From: Roseococcus suduntuyensis
GTDB taxonomy: Bacteria > Pseudomonadota > Alphaproteobacteria > Acetobacterales > Acetobacteraceae
Assembly (NCBI RefSeq): GCF_014196305.1
Contig: NZ_JACIDJ010000002.1
Span: 496,001 to 560,000, forward strand
Reading direction: 5' to 3'
Length of the DNA: 64,000 nucleotides
Each line of letters starts with the position of its first letter. The first letter of the stretch is position 1. The position numbers were made by a program, and so were the translations under genes. Below the pieces are notes generated by a model that was given only the letters and a program-made list of their open reading frames with translations, was not told the DNA's origin and made no database searches. Of the stretch, positions 18,169 to 26,322 are shown piece after piece.

Positions 18169-18963
18169 ATGCGACGCTTGGCTGCCCTTCTCCTGCTGCT
18201 CGCGCTGCCCGCGCGGGCCGAGGTCATCGCCCTTCCCGGCCCTGAGGGGGCCCCGCTGCGCGCCATCCTGGAACGCCCCGCCGAGGCCACGCGCCCGACC
18301 ATCATAGCCCTGCATGGCTGCGGCGGGCTGGGTGGGGCCGCGCGCCCGCCCCGGCTTTCGGCACGGGAGCGCGAATGGGTGGCGCTGCTGGTGGCGGCGG
18401 GGCATCCGGTGGTCTTTCCCGACAGCTTCGGCAGCCGCGACCTCGGCCCCGCCTGCGGCCGCGCCGACCACCCCGCCCCGCCTTCCTTGCGCGCCGGCGA
18501 TGCCCTGGCCGCGCGCGACTGGGCGGCGGCGCAGCCGTGGAACCGCGGCGCGCCGGTGCTGCTGGGCTGGTCGCATGGCGGCAGCACCACGCTCCATGCC
18601 TGGGCGCGGGCCGAGCCCGGGGCGCTTTCGGCGGCCATCGCCTTCTACCCCGGCTGCGGGCCGGGCCCCATGGGGCGCGGCTGGCAGCCCCGCGGCACCG
18701 CGCCCCTGCTGATGCAACTGGGCGACGCCGATGATTGGACGCCCGCCTTCCGCTGCGTGGAACTGGCGTCCCGCGCCGGGGGCCGCATGGCCTATGACCT
18801 CTACGCCGGCGCCCATCACGCCTTCGACGCGCCGGACACGGTGGCGCTGCGCCGCGTGACCCTGCACGATGGCCGCCAGGTGACGGCCGGCCCCGATCCG
18901 GCGGCGCGGGTGGCGTCCCGCGCGGCGGTGATGGAGTTCCTCGCGCGGAACGCGCGGCAGTAG
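18169..18963 (+). CDS. Secreted dienelactone-hydrolase-like alpha/beta hydrolase
   Basis: A 264-residue exported alpha/beta hydrolase. Seen: signal peptide (residues 1-18, LLLLLALPARA), TIIALHGCGG near residue 44 (oxyanion region), the nucleophile elbow LLGWSHGGSTT near 128 (GWSHG in place of GxSxG), LLMQLGDADDWTP near 182 with the likely catalytic Asp, and GAHHAFDAP near 215 with the catalytic His. Substrate unknown; dienelactone hydrolases and carboxylesterases share these features. The TAG stop is inside a 26-bp tandem duplication. Confidence 0.75.
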   Translation: MRRLAALLLLLALPARAEVIALPGPEGAPLRAILERPAEATRPTIIALHGCGGLGGAARPPRLSAREREWVALLVAAGHPVVFPDSFGSRDLGPACGRADHPAPPSLRAGDALAARDWAAAQPWNRGAPVLLGWSHGGSTTLHAWARAEPGALSAAIAFYPGCGPGPMGRGWQPRGTAPLLMQLGDADDWTPAFRCVELASRAGGRMAYDLYAGAHHAFDAPDTVALRRVTLHDGRQVTAGPDPAARVASRAAVMEFLARNARQ

Positions 18964-19010
18964 AGGGCGTGCGGCACGCGCGGCAGTAGAGGGCACGCGG
19001 AACGCGCGGC
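18949..19010. repeat. 26-bp tandem duplication spanning a stop codon
   Basis: Two copies of a 26-base unit (18949-18974 and 18975-19000, core CGCGCGGCAGTAGAGGGC) and a 10-base start of a third. The first copy holds the last codons and the TAG stop of the hydrolase gene. The duplicated stop lies in the untranslated region. Confidence 0.8.
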
Positions 19011-19089
19011 CCTAACCTGCTTGGGGCGCGATTGCGCCATGCCGGTTGCGCGCTTCATGCCGGGCCACGGAATTGGTAAGCGACCAGGC

Positions 19090-19539
19090 ATGATCATCGC
19101 CATCGGCTCCGACCATGCCGGCCTGCCGCTGAAGCAGGCCCTCAAGACCGCGCTGGAGGCCCAGGGCCATTCGGTGCTCGACGCCGGGACCCATGGCCCC
19201 GACAGCGTGGACTATCCGGACTTCGCCCATGCGGTGTCGCGCCAGGTGGCCGCGGGCTGCGCGCGCTTCGGCGTGCTAGTCTGCGGCAGCGGCATCGGCA
19301 TGGCGATCGCGGCCAACCGGCACCCCGGCATCCGCGCCGCCGTCCTGCATGATGCCACCGAGGCGCGGCTGACCCGCGCCCACAATGACGCGAACATCGC
19401 CTGCTTCGGCGCCCGCACCACGGGGGTGGAGGTGGCGCTGGACGCGCTGGCCGCCTTTCTCGCCACGGGTTACGAGGGCGGGCGGCATGACAACCGCCTG
19501 GCCAAGCTCGCGCCCTCCACGCTCGCCATGGCCGGCTGA
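19090..19539 (+). CDS. rpiB: Ribose-5-phosphate isomerase B
   Basis: A 149-residue RpiB/LacAB-family isomerase interconverting ribose 5-phosphate and ribulose 5-phosphate. Seen: [16 protein letters not shown] at the start, YPDFAHAV near residue 40, the catalytic loop [24 protein letters not shown] near 60-83 with Cys 65, and [12 protein letters not shown] near 100. The ATG at 19090 matches the family N-terminus exactly; upstream in-frame codons are ignored. It lies 77 bp before glyA on the same strand, a neighbourhood common in Alphaproteobacteria. Confidence 0.93.
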   Translation: MIIAIGSDHAGLPLKQALKTALEAQGHSVLDAGTHGPDSVDYPDFAHAVSRQVAAGCARFGVLVCGSGIGMAIAANRHPGIRAAVLHDATEARLTRAHNDANIACFGARTTGVEVALDALAAFLATGYEGGRHDNRLAKLAPSTLAMAG

Positions 19540-19616
19540 GCGCCCATATCCCTTGCGTCGCGCCCTGTGGTAATGCCGGGGCAGCCAGCGATTCCGCCCG
19601 AGAAAAGGCCAGGCCG

Positions 19617-20915
19617 ATGAACGAGAGCACCGCCCGCTTCCTCCCCGCCCGCTTCTTCCAGGCGCCCGTCGCCGAGAGCGACCCCGAGATCGCCGCCGCC
19701 ATCGGCCAGGAGCTGGTGCGCCAGCAGGACGGCATCGAGCTGATCGCCTCGGAGAACATCGTCAGCCGCGCCGTGCTGGAGGCGCAGGGCTCGGTGCTGA
19801 CCAACAAATATGCCGAGGGTTATCCCGGCCGCCGCTACTATGGCGGCTGCGAATATGTGGACGTGGCCGAGACGCTGGCCATCGAGCGCGCGAAGCAGCT
19901 CTTCGGCGCCGCGTTTGCCAATGTGCAGCCGCATAGCGGCGCCAGCGCGAACCTGGCCGTGTTCTTCGCCCTGCTCCAGCCCGGCGACAGCTTCCTGGCG
20001 ATGGACCTGGCCGCCGGTGGGCACCTGACGCATGGCGCCCCGGTGAACTTCTCCGGCAAGTGGTTCAAGCCCATCGCCTATGGCGTGCGCGAGGCCGATG
20101 GCCTGCTGGACTACGAGACGATGGAGCGCCTGGCGCGCGAGCACAGGCCCAAGCTGATCATCGCCGGCGGTTCCGCCTATTCGCGCGAGATCGATTTCGC
20201 CCGCTTCCGCGCCGTGGCCGATGAGATCGGCGCCATCCTGATGGTGGACATGGCCCATTACGCGGGGCTGGTGGCGGCGGGTGCCTATCCTTCGCCCGTG
20301 CCGCACGCGCATGTGACGACCACCACCACCCACAAGACCCTGCGCGGGCCGCGTGGTGGCCTGGTGCTGACCAATGACGAGGCCATCTCGAAGAAGATCA
20401 ATTCCGCGATGTTCCCAGGGCTCCAGGGCGGGCCGCTGATGCATGTCATCGCCGCCAAGGCCGTGGCCTTTGGCGAGGCGCTCCGCCCCGAATTCCGCGC
20501 CTATGCGAAGCAGGTGGTGGCCAATGCCCGGGCGCTCGCCGATGAACTGGTGAAGGGCGGGCTGGCCATCGTCTCGGGCGGCACGGACAGCCACCTGATG
20601 CTGGTGGACCTGCGGCCGAAGAACCTGACCGGCAAGGCGGCGGAAGCCGCGTTGGGCCGTGCGCACCTGACCTGCAACAAGAACGCCATCCCCTTCGACC
20701 CGGCCAAGCCCATGGTGACGAGCGGCGTGCGCCTCGGCACGCCCGCCGGCACCACGCGCGGCTTCACCGAAGCCGAATTCCGCGAAGTGGGCCGCATGAT
20801 CGTGCGCGTGCTGGACGGGCTGGCCCAGGCCAACGACCCCGAGGCGAACAGCGCGGTGGAACAGGCGGTGGCGAAGGATGTGAAGGCGCTGTGCCAGCGC
20901 TTCCCGATCTACTGA
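19617..20915 (+). CDS. glyA: Serine hydroxymethyltransferase
   Basis: A 432-residue PLP enzyme that interconverts serine and glycine while loading one-carbon units onto tetrahydrofolate, feeding purine, thymidylate and methionine synthesis. Seen: [19 protein letters not shown] near residue 40, [20 protein letters not shown] near 60, [12 protein letters not shown] near 103, [22 protein letters not shown] near 209 and the PLP-lysine motif [14 protein letters not shown] near 235. Full family length. It heads a long plus-strand run into nrdR, the riboflavin genes, nusB and thiL. Confidence 0.97.
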   Translation: MNESTARFLPARFFQAPVAESDPEIAAAIGQELVRQQDGIELIASENIVSRAVLEAQGSVLTNKYAEGYPGRRYYGGCEYVDVAETLAIERAKQLFGAAFANVQPHSGASANLAVFFALLQPGDSFLAMDLAAGGHLTHGAPVNFSGKWFKPIAYGVREADGLLDYETMERLAREHRPKLIIAGGSAYSREIDFARFRAVADEIGAILMVDMAHYAGLVAAGAYPSPVPHAHVTTTTTHKTLRGPRGGLVLTNDEAISKKINSAMFPGLQGGPLMHVIAAKAVAFGEALRPEFRAYAKQVVANARALADELVKGGLAIVSGGTDSHLMLVDLRPKNLTGKAAEAALGRAHLTCNKNAIPFDPAKPMVTSGVRLGTPAGTTRGFTEAEFREVGRMIVRVLDGLAQANDPEANSAVEQAVAKDVKALCQRFPIY

Positions 20916-20919
20916 GCAG

Positions 20920-21066
20920 ATGGCGCCACGCCGCAAAACCAGCGGTCCTTCCCCACGCTCCGGCCGCAACGCGGCCGGCGCCGCCCAACTGACCGCGCAG
21001 CTTGGCGCACCCGCAGCGCGGCGAAGCCAAGCGCGCGAAGCGCGCGCCCGGCGCTTGAGGGCATAA
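20920..21066 (+). CDS. Possible 48-residue basic leader peptide
   Basis: An open frame fills almost exactly the gap between the glyA stop (20915) and nrdR start (21070). It begins ATG at 20920 and ends TAA at 21064-21066, giving a very basic Arg/Ala-rich peptide (MAPRRKTSGPSPRSGRNAAG...). No Shine-Dalgarno stands out and I recognise no family. High GC makes open frames common by chance. The close fit between two genes of an operon is the only support; it could be a leader or spurious. Confidence 0.25.
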   Translation: MAPRRKTSGPSPRSGRNAAGAAQLTAQLGAPAARRSQAREARARRLRA

Positions 21067-21069
21067 ACA

Positions 21070-21522
21070 ATGCGCTGCCCCTACTGTGGTAACGACGACA
21101 CCCAGGTGAAGGACAGCCGCCCCTCCGAGGACGGCTCCTCCATCCGCCGCCGCCGCTTCTGCCCGGCCTGCGGCAACCGCTTCACCACCTTCGAGCGGGT
21201 GCAGCTCAAGGAACTCGTCGTCACCAAGTCCGATGGCCGCCGCGTGCCCTTCGACCGCGACAAGATGGCGAAGTCCATCCGCATCGCCTGCCGCAAGCGC
21301 CCCGTGGACGATGAACGGATCGAGCGCGTCGTGAACGGCATCCAGCGCCGCCTGGAGATGGAGACCGAGGCCGAAATCCCCTCCCGACGCATCGGCGAGA
21401 TGGTGATGGAGGCACTGCGCGGCGTGGACGAGGTGGCCTATGTGCGCTTCGCCTCCGTCTACCAGAATTTCTCCGAGGCCAAGGATTTCGGCGCCTTCCT
21501 CAGCGACCTCGAGAAGCCCTGA
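21070..21522 (+). CDS. nrdR: Transcriptional repressor NrdR
   Basis: A 150-residue zinc-ribbon and ATP-cone protein that represses ribonucleotide reductase genes when bound to dATP/ATP. Seen: the N-terminal zinc ribbon [20 protein letters not shown] with a second CPAC pair (Cys 3, 6, 31, 34) and RFTTFER, then the ATP-cone beginning [16 protein letters not shown] near residue 52. The glyA-nrdR-ribD order is typical of Alphaproteobacteria. ribD begins with GTG one base after its TGA stop. Confidence 0.97.
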   Translation: MRCPYCGNDDTQVKDSRPSEDGSSIRRRRFCPACGNRFTTFERVQLKELVVTKSDGRRVPFDRDKMAKSIRIACRKRPVDDERIERVVNGIQRRLEMETEAEIPSRRIGEMVMEALRGVDEVAYVRFASVYQNFSEAKDFGAFLSDLEKP

Positions 21523-21523
21523 C

Positions 21524-22630
21524 GTGGCGGCGGAGGACGAGGCCCATATGCGCGCCGCACTCCGGCTCGCGGCGCGGGGCCTTGGCAACACCTGGCCCAA
21601 CCCCGCGGTCGGCTGCGTGCTGGTGCGTGACGGCCAGGTGGTGGGCCGCGGCTGGACCCAGCCCGGCGGCCGCCCCCATGCGGAGGTGGAGGCGCTGACC
21701 CGCGCCGGCGAGGCCGCCCGCGGCGCCACCGCCTATGTCACCCTCGAACCCTGTTCCCATTACGGCCGCACGCCCCCCTGCTGCGATGCGCTGATCCGCG
21801 CCGGCGTCGCGCGCGTGGTGGTCGCCATGCGCGACCCCGATGCGCGGGTGGATGGCCGCGGCTTCGTGCGGCTGCGCGAGGCGGGCATCGCGGTCGAGGA
21901 GGGCCTCTTCGGCGCCGAGGCCGCGCGGCTGAACGCGGGCTTCGTGAACCGCATCACCCAGGGGCGGCCTTTGGTGACGCTCAAGCTCGCCGCCACGCTG
22001 GACGGGCGCATCGCCACCGCCACCGGCGAAAGCCGCTGGATCACGGGCGCCGAGGCGCGCCGCGCGGTCCATGCCCTCCGCGCCCGGCATGACGCGGTGA
22101 TGGTGGGCAGCGGCACCGTGATCGCGGATGACCCGGACCTGACCTGCCGCATCGCGGGGCTCGATCCCGTGCCCATGCTGCGCGTGGTGGCCGATGCGCG
22201 GCTGCGCACGCCCCCCGGCGCGCGCCTGGTGCGCGACGCCCCCGCCCACCCCACATGGCTGCTGACGGGTTCGGGGCATCGCCCTTCCGTGCTTTCGCCC
22301 TATATCCGCGCGGGCGTGCAGGTCATCGCGATCCGCCGCGCGCCGGGTGGGGGTCTGCTGCCCAAGGCCATGCTGTCCGCATTGGGCACGCGCGGCGTCA
22401 CCCGCGTGCTGGTGGAGGGCGGCGCGGGGCTCGCCGCCGGGCTGCTCGCGGCGGGGCTGGTGGACCGGCTGGTCTGGTTCCACGCTCCGGGCGTGATGGG
22501 TGCCGAGGGCTGGCCGAGCGCCGGCCCCTTGCACGTCGCGCCGCTGGCGCGCATGCCCCGCTTCCGGCGTGTGTCGGTCGCGGCGGTGGGCGAGGATGTG
22601 ATGACCGAGTTCGAAAAGGAGCCTGGCTGA
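21524..22630 (+). CDS. ribD: Bifunctional riboflavin biosynthesis deaminase/reductase RibD
   Basis: A 368-residue two-domain enzyme for the second and third steps after GTP cyclohydrolase II: pyrimidine deamination, then NADPH-dependent reduction of the ribosyl side chain. Seen: deaminase domain with the zinc site HAEVEAL near residue 51 and the PCSHYGRTPPCCDALI cluster near 76-91, then the reductase domain with LKLAATLDGRIATATGESRWITG near 155 and RVLVEGGAGLAAGLL near 295. GTG 21524 is chosen because VAAEDEAHMRAAL aligns with the family start; ATG 21548 is the alternative. Followed by ribE after one base. Confidence 0.95.
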   Translation: MAAEDEAHMRAALRLAARGLGNTWPNPAVGCVLVRDGQVVGRGWTQPGGRPHAEVEALTRAGEAARGATAYVTLEPCSHYGRTPPCCDALIRAGVARVVVAMRDPDARVDGRGFVRLREAGIAVEEGLFGAEAARLNAGFVNRITQGRPLVTLKLAATLDGRIATATGESRWITGAEARRAVHALRARHDAVMVGSGTVIADDPDLTCRIAGLDPVPMLRVVADARLRTPPGARLVRDAPAHPTWLLTGSGHRPSVLSPYIRAGVQVIAIRRAPGGGLLPKAMLSALGTRGVTRVLVEGGAGLAAGLLAAGLVDRLVWFHAPGVMGAEGWPSAGPLHVAPLARMPRFRRVSVAAVGEDVMTEFEKEPG

Positions 22631-22631
22631 G

Positions 22632-23234
22632 ATGTTCACGGGGATCGTCACGGCGCTGGGCAGCCTGCGCGAGGTGCAGCCCATCGGCGGCGGGCACGAC
22701 ATGCGCCTGGTCATCGGCGTGGAGCCGGAATTCCTGGCCGGCGCGGTGGTGGGCTGTTCCATCGCCTGCTCGGGCGCCTGCCTCACGGCGGTGGACCTCT
22801 ACGCCGACAGTTTTTCCGCCAATGCCAGCGCGGAGACGCTCTCCAAGACCACGCTCGGCGCCTGGAAGCCCGGGCGGCGCATCAACCTGGAGCGGTCCCT
22901 GAAGCTCGGCGACGAGCTGGGCGGGCACCTCATGTCCGGCCATGTGGACGGGGTGGGCGAGGTGGTGGCCGCGACGCCCGAGAACGCCTCGGTGCGTTGG
23001 CGCTTCCGCGCGCCGGCCCATGTGGCGCCGCACATCGCGGTGAAGGGCAGCATCGCCATCGATGGCGTCTCGCTGACGGTCAATGAGGTTGACGGGCTGG
23101 AATTCGGGGTGAACATCATCCCCCACACCGCCGCCGTGACCAGCTTCGGCACGCTGCAGCCCGGCGATGCGGTGAACCTCGAAATCGACACGCTGGCGCG
23201 CTACGTGGCCCGCCTGATGGAGTTCCGCGCGTGA
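22632..23234 (+). CDS. ribE: Riboflavin synthase alpha chain
   Basis: A 200-residue enzyme of the final riboflavin step, dismutating two 6,7-dimethyl-8-ribityllumazines. Seen: the invariant N-terminus MFTGIVTALGSL, two internally similar lumazine-binding barrels (GCSIACSGACLTAV near residue 42 and KGSIAIDGVSLTVNEVD near 138), LGGHLMSGHVDGVGEV near 96, and the C-terminal NLEIDTLARYVARL trimerisation helix. It starts one base after ribD and its TGA overlaps the GTG of ribB. Confidence 0.96.
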   Translation: MFTGIVTALGSLREVQPIGGGHDMRLVIGVEPEFLAGAVVGCSIACSGACLTAVDLYADSFSANASAETLSKTTLGAWKPGRRINLERSLKLGDELGGHLMSGHVDGVGEVVAATPENASVRWRFRAPAHVAPHIAVKGSIAIDGVSLTVNEVDGLEFGVNIIPHTAAVTSFGTLQPGDAVNLEIDTLARYVARLMEFRA

Positions 23235-24358
23235 GCGTCCAGACCACCACCACCAGCCTCCATGAATTCATCACCCCCACCGAGGAGCTGCTCGAGGAGG
23301 CGCGGCGCGGCCGCATGTTCATCCTGGTGGATGACGAGGACCGCGAGAATGAGGGCGACCTCGTCATTCCCGCCCAGTTCGCGACCCCCGATGCCATCAA
23401 CTTCATGGCCCGCCACGCGCGCGGGCTGATCTGCCTCGCCATGACGCGGCAGCGGGTGGAGCAGCTGGGCCTGCCACTGATGGCGCAGTCCAACGGCACG
23501 CGGCATCAGACGGCCTTCACCGTCTCCATCGAGGCGCGCGACGGCGTGACCACGGGCATCAGCGCCGCCGACCGCGCGCGCACCGTGGCCGTCGCAATCA
23601 ACCCCGAACTGGGGCGCGAGCACATCGTGACCCCGGGCCATGTCTTCCCGCTCGTGGCGCGCGAGGGCGGCACGCTGGTCCGCGCCGGCCACACCGAAGC
23701 CGCGGTGGATTTCGCGCGGCTGGCGGGCCTCAACCCCTCGGGCGTGATCTGCGAGATCATGAACGATGACGGCACCATGGCCCGCCTGCCGGACCTGGTG
23801 GCCTTCGCGCAGCACCATGGCCTGAAGCTCGGCACCATCGCGGACCTGATCGCCCATCGCCGCCGCACCGAGCGCATGGCCAAGCGCGTGGAGGAGGGCA
23901 CCATCCGCAACGCCATCGGCGGCGAATGGAAGCTCTATGTCTATGAATCCGGCCTGGAGCGGGGCGAGCACATCGCCCTGGTGAAGGGCGACATCACCGG
24001 GCCGGAGCCGGTCCTGGCCCGGATGCACGCCGGCAACCTGCTGAACGACATGGTGGTGGGGCGCTCGATCTTCGAGCTGCACGCGGCCATGGAGGCCATC
24101 GCGGCCGAGGGGCGCGGCGTGGTCGTCATCCTGCGCGACTGGCGGCGCGATGGGCTGTCCAGCCAGCTCCGCGCCGAGCGCCTGCCTTCGGGCCAGCCCA
24201 TGCTGCGCGACTATGGCATCGGCGCGCAGATCCTGGCCGACCTGGGTGTCACCGACATCATCCGCCTGTCCAACCACCCGCGCCCGCTGGTGGGGCTGGA
24301 AGGCTGGGGGCTGCGCGTGGTCGAGACCCGTCCTCTCGCCGGGGAGAAGCAACGGTGA
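23231..24358 (+). CDS. ribB: DHBP synthase with degenerate GTP cyclohydrolase II domain (RibBX type)
   Basis: A 375-residue protein whose N-terminal half (to about residue 210) is 3,4-dihydroxy-2-butanone-4-phosphate synthase, making the four-carbon precursor from ribulose 5-phosphate. Seen: [13 protein letters not shown] near 34, GLICLAMT near 71, [16 protein letters not shown] near 102, PGHVFPL near 136 and [13 protein letters not shown] near 155. The C-terminal half resembles GTP cyclohydrolase II ([27 protein letters not shown]) but has no cysteines where the zinc ligands should be; the corresponding stretch reads [14 protein letters not shown]. It is therefore unlikely to be a cyclohydrolase and matches the RibBX variant known in Proteobacteria. 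GTG start overlaps the ribE stop. Confidence 0.92.
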   Translation: MSVQTTTTSLHEFITPTEELLEEARRGRMFILVDDEDRENEGDLVIPAQFATPDAINFMARHARGLICLAMTRQRVEQLGLPLMAQSNGTRHQTAFTVSIEARDGVTTGISAADRARTVAVAINPELGREHIVTPGHVFPLVAREGGTLVRAGHTEAAVDFARLAGLNPSGVICEIMNDDGTMARLPDLVAFAQHHGLKLGTIADLIAHRRRTERMAKRVEEGTIRNAIGGEWKLYVYESGLERGEHIALVKGDITGPEPVLARMHAGNLLNDMVVGRSIFELHAAMEAIAAEGRGVVVILRDWRRDGLSSQLRAERLPSGQPMLRDYGIGAQILADLGVTDIIRLSNHPRPLVGLEGWGLRVVETRPLAGEKQR

Positions 24359-24386
24359 TGTTCCCCACGATCCCCGGAACGCGCCC

Positions 24387-24881
24387 ATGAGCACCGCCGA
24401 CGCCCCCGCCCGCGAGACCATCCGCCTCGATGGCCCCGCCCCCCGCCTGCTGCTGATCCAGGCGCCCTATTACGCCGAGATCGTGGGCGGCATGCGCGCC
24501 GGCGTGGAGCGCGTGGCCGCCGAGGCCGGCGCGAGCCTGGACATCGTGGACGTGGCCGGCGCCTATGAATTGCCCGCCACCCTCCGCATGGCGCTGAACG
24601 CGCCCCCCAACCCCGCCCCCCGCTGGGATGCCTTCGTGCTGCTGGGCTGCGTCATCCGCGGCGAGACGGACCATTACGACCACATCTGCCGCGAGGCGAT
24701 GTCGGGCGTGATGCAGATCTCGGCCGAAACCGGCGCCGCCATCGGCTGTGGCCTGCTGACCGTCCACACCGAGGACCAGGCCATCGCCCGCTCGCGCGAC
24801 GACCACCACAACAAGGGCGCCGAGGCCGCGCAGGCCGCGCTGATGCAGCTGGGCCTGCGCCGCCGCTGGGGGCTGGCGTGA
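24387..24881 (+). CDS. ribH: 6,7-dimethyl-8-ribityllumazine synthase
   Basis: A 164-residue enzyme condensing the RibB and RibD products to lumazine. Seen: the N-terminal strand PRLLLIQAPYYAEIVGGM near residue 20, VAGAYELPATLRMAL near 54, the LLGCVIRGETDHYDHICREA segment near 81 with the catalytic His, and GCGLLTVHTEDQAIARSRDDHHNKGAEAA near 113-141. ATG 24387 lies 28 bases after ribB; the same frame is open upstream but shows no homology. The nusB GTG overlaps its TGA. Confidence 0.95.
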   Translation: MSTADAPARETIRLDGPAPRLLLIQAPYYAEIVGGMRAGVERVAAEAGASLDIVDVAGAYELPATLRMALNAPPNPAPRWDAFVLLGCVIRGETDHYDHICREAMSGVMQISAETGAAIGCGLLTVHTEDQAIARSRDDHHNKGAEAAQAALMQLGLRRRWGLA

Positions 24882-25384
24882 AGCCGCGCCCCCAGCCCCG
24901 CCCCACGGGAAACCCCGCCCGCCCCCGCACGGGCGCGCGCGTGGCCGCCGTGCAGGCGCTGTTCCAGGCCGAGCAGTCGGGCGAGAGCGTGGAGACGGTG
25001 CTGGACCAGTTCGTCCGCCACCGCCTGGGCTCCCTTCCGGGCCAGGAGGGCTTCGAGGATGGGCGCGTGGAGGCCGCCGATGTCTCGCTCTTCGCGCGCG
25101 TGCTGCGCGGCGCCGCCACCAACCCCGATGACCTGGACCAGGTCATCACCCAGCACCTGGCCCAGGGCTGGGCACTGAACCGCCTCGACCCCGTGCTGCG
25201 CGCCATCCTGCGCGCCGCCGGCGGCGAGATGCGCGACATGGGCGGCCCGCCCGCCCGCGTCGTCATCAAGGAGTACATGGACATCGCCCATGGCTTCTTC
25301 GGCGGCGAGGAACCGCGCTTCTGCAACGGCGTGCTGGACGCCATGGCCCGCAGCTTCCGCGCGGAGGAGTTCGCCCGGCAGTGA
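24878..25384 (+). CDS. nusB: Transcription antitermination factor NusB
   Basis: A 168-residue all-helical RNA-binding protein that with NusE recognises boxA and promotes rRNA antitermination. Seen: a proline/arginine-rich N-terminal tail of about 20 residues, GARVAAVQALFQAEQSGES near residue 21, LNRLDPVLRAILRAAGGEM near 105 and the C-terminal IKEYMDIAHGFFGGEEPRFCNGVLDAMARS. Start GTG overlaps the ribH stop by four bases; thiL overlaps its stop in the same way. ribH-nusB-thiL is a classic arrangement. Confidence 0.95.
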   Translation: MKPRPQPRPTGNPARPRTGARVAAVQALFQAEQSGESVETVLDQFVRHRLGSLPGQEGFEDGRVEAADVSLFARVLRGAATNPDDLDQVITQHLAQGWALNRLDPVLRAILRAAGGEMRDMGGPPARVVIKEYMDIAHGFFGGEEPRFCNGVLDAMARSFRAEEFARQ

Positions 25385-26322
25385 GTTTGCCCCCGGAGTT
25401 CTCCCTCATCGGCCGGCACTTCCGGCCGCTGGCGGGGGAAGGGGCGCTGGACCTCGCCGATGACGCGGCGCTGCTGACGCCGCCCGCCGGCCAGGAACTG
25501 GTGCTGGCGGCCGATGCCATGGTGGCCGGCGTGCATTTCCTGCCCGACGACCCGGCCCAGACCATCGGGCGCAAGCTGCTGCGGGTGAACCTGTCCGACC
25601 TGGCCGCCATGGGCGCCGACCCGCTGGGCTACCTGATGACCGTGGCCCTGCCCCGCGGGACGCCCGATGAATGGGTGGCGGGTTTCGCGGCCGGGTTGCT
25701 GGAGGACCAGCGGGAATTCGGCCTCTCGGTGCTGGGGGGCGACACGGTCTCCACCCCCGGGCCGCTCACCTTGTCGCTGACCATCCTGGGCACGGTCCCG
25801 CGCGGGCAGGCGCTGCGGCGCGAGGGCGCGCGGGCGGGCGATGACATCTGGGTGAGCGGGCGCATCGGCGATGGCTGGCTCGGCCTGCGCGCGGCGCGGG
25901 GCGAACGCCCGGACCCGGACGGCGCGTTGGCCCGCCGCTACCGCCTGCCTGAACCACGCCTCGCCCTGGGGCGCGCGCTCCGGGGCCTTGCCCATGCCGC
26001 CATGGATGTCTCGGACGGGCTGTTGCAGGACCTGTCGCATCTCTGCCGCGCGGGCGGCGTGGCGGCCGAAGTCGAGGCCGCACGCGTGCCCGTCTCCGAC
26101 ACCACGGCACCCATCGCGGCCCTGGTGACAGGCGGCGATGACTACGAACTGCTCTTCGCCGCCGCCGCCCAGGACCGCGCCCGCATCGAGGCCGCCGCCG
26201 CCGCCGCCCGCACGCCCGTCATGCGCCTGGGTCGCTTCACCCAAGGCGAACCCCATGTGACGCTGCGCGACGCGGCGGGCCAGGACATCACGCCCGCGAC
26301 CCTGGGCTGGAGCCACCTGTGA
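25381..26322 (+). CDS. thiL: Thiamine-monophosphate kinase
   Basis: A 313-residue ATP-dependent kinase forming thiamine diphosphate from thiamine monophosphate. Seen: FSLIGRHFRPLAGEGALDLADDAALL at the N-terminus, DAMVAGVHFLPDDP near residue 47, the metal-binding NLSDLAAMGADPLGYL near 70, GGDTVSTPGPLTLSLTI near 119, AMDVSDGLLQDLSHLCR near 207 and VTGGDDYELLFAA near 249. Initiation is at GTG 25381, overlapping the nusB stop. The MFS gene overlaps its own stop, so all five junctions from ribE onward are coupled or nearly so. Confidence 0.95.
   Translation: MSLPPEFSLIGRHFRPLAGEGALDLADDAALLTPPAGQELVLAADAMVAGVHFLPDDPAQTIGRKLLRVNLSDLAAMGADPLGYLMTVALPRGTPDEWVAGFAAGLLEDQREFGLSVLGGDTVSTPGPLTLSLTILGTVPRGQALRREGARAGDDIWVSGRIGDGWLGLRAARGERPDPDGALARRYRLPEPRLALGRALRGLAHAAMDVSDGLLQDLSHLCRAGGVAAEVEAARVPVSDTTAPIAALVTGGDDYELLFAAAAQDRARIEAAAAAARTPVMRLGRFTQGEPHVTLRDAAGQDITPATLGWSHL

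Noticed and set aside
22632-23234. FMN riboswitch controlling the riboflavin genes
   Set aside because: The genes overlap or abut from nrdR to thiL and leave no space for an aptamer; none is visible upstream of glyA either.
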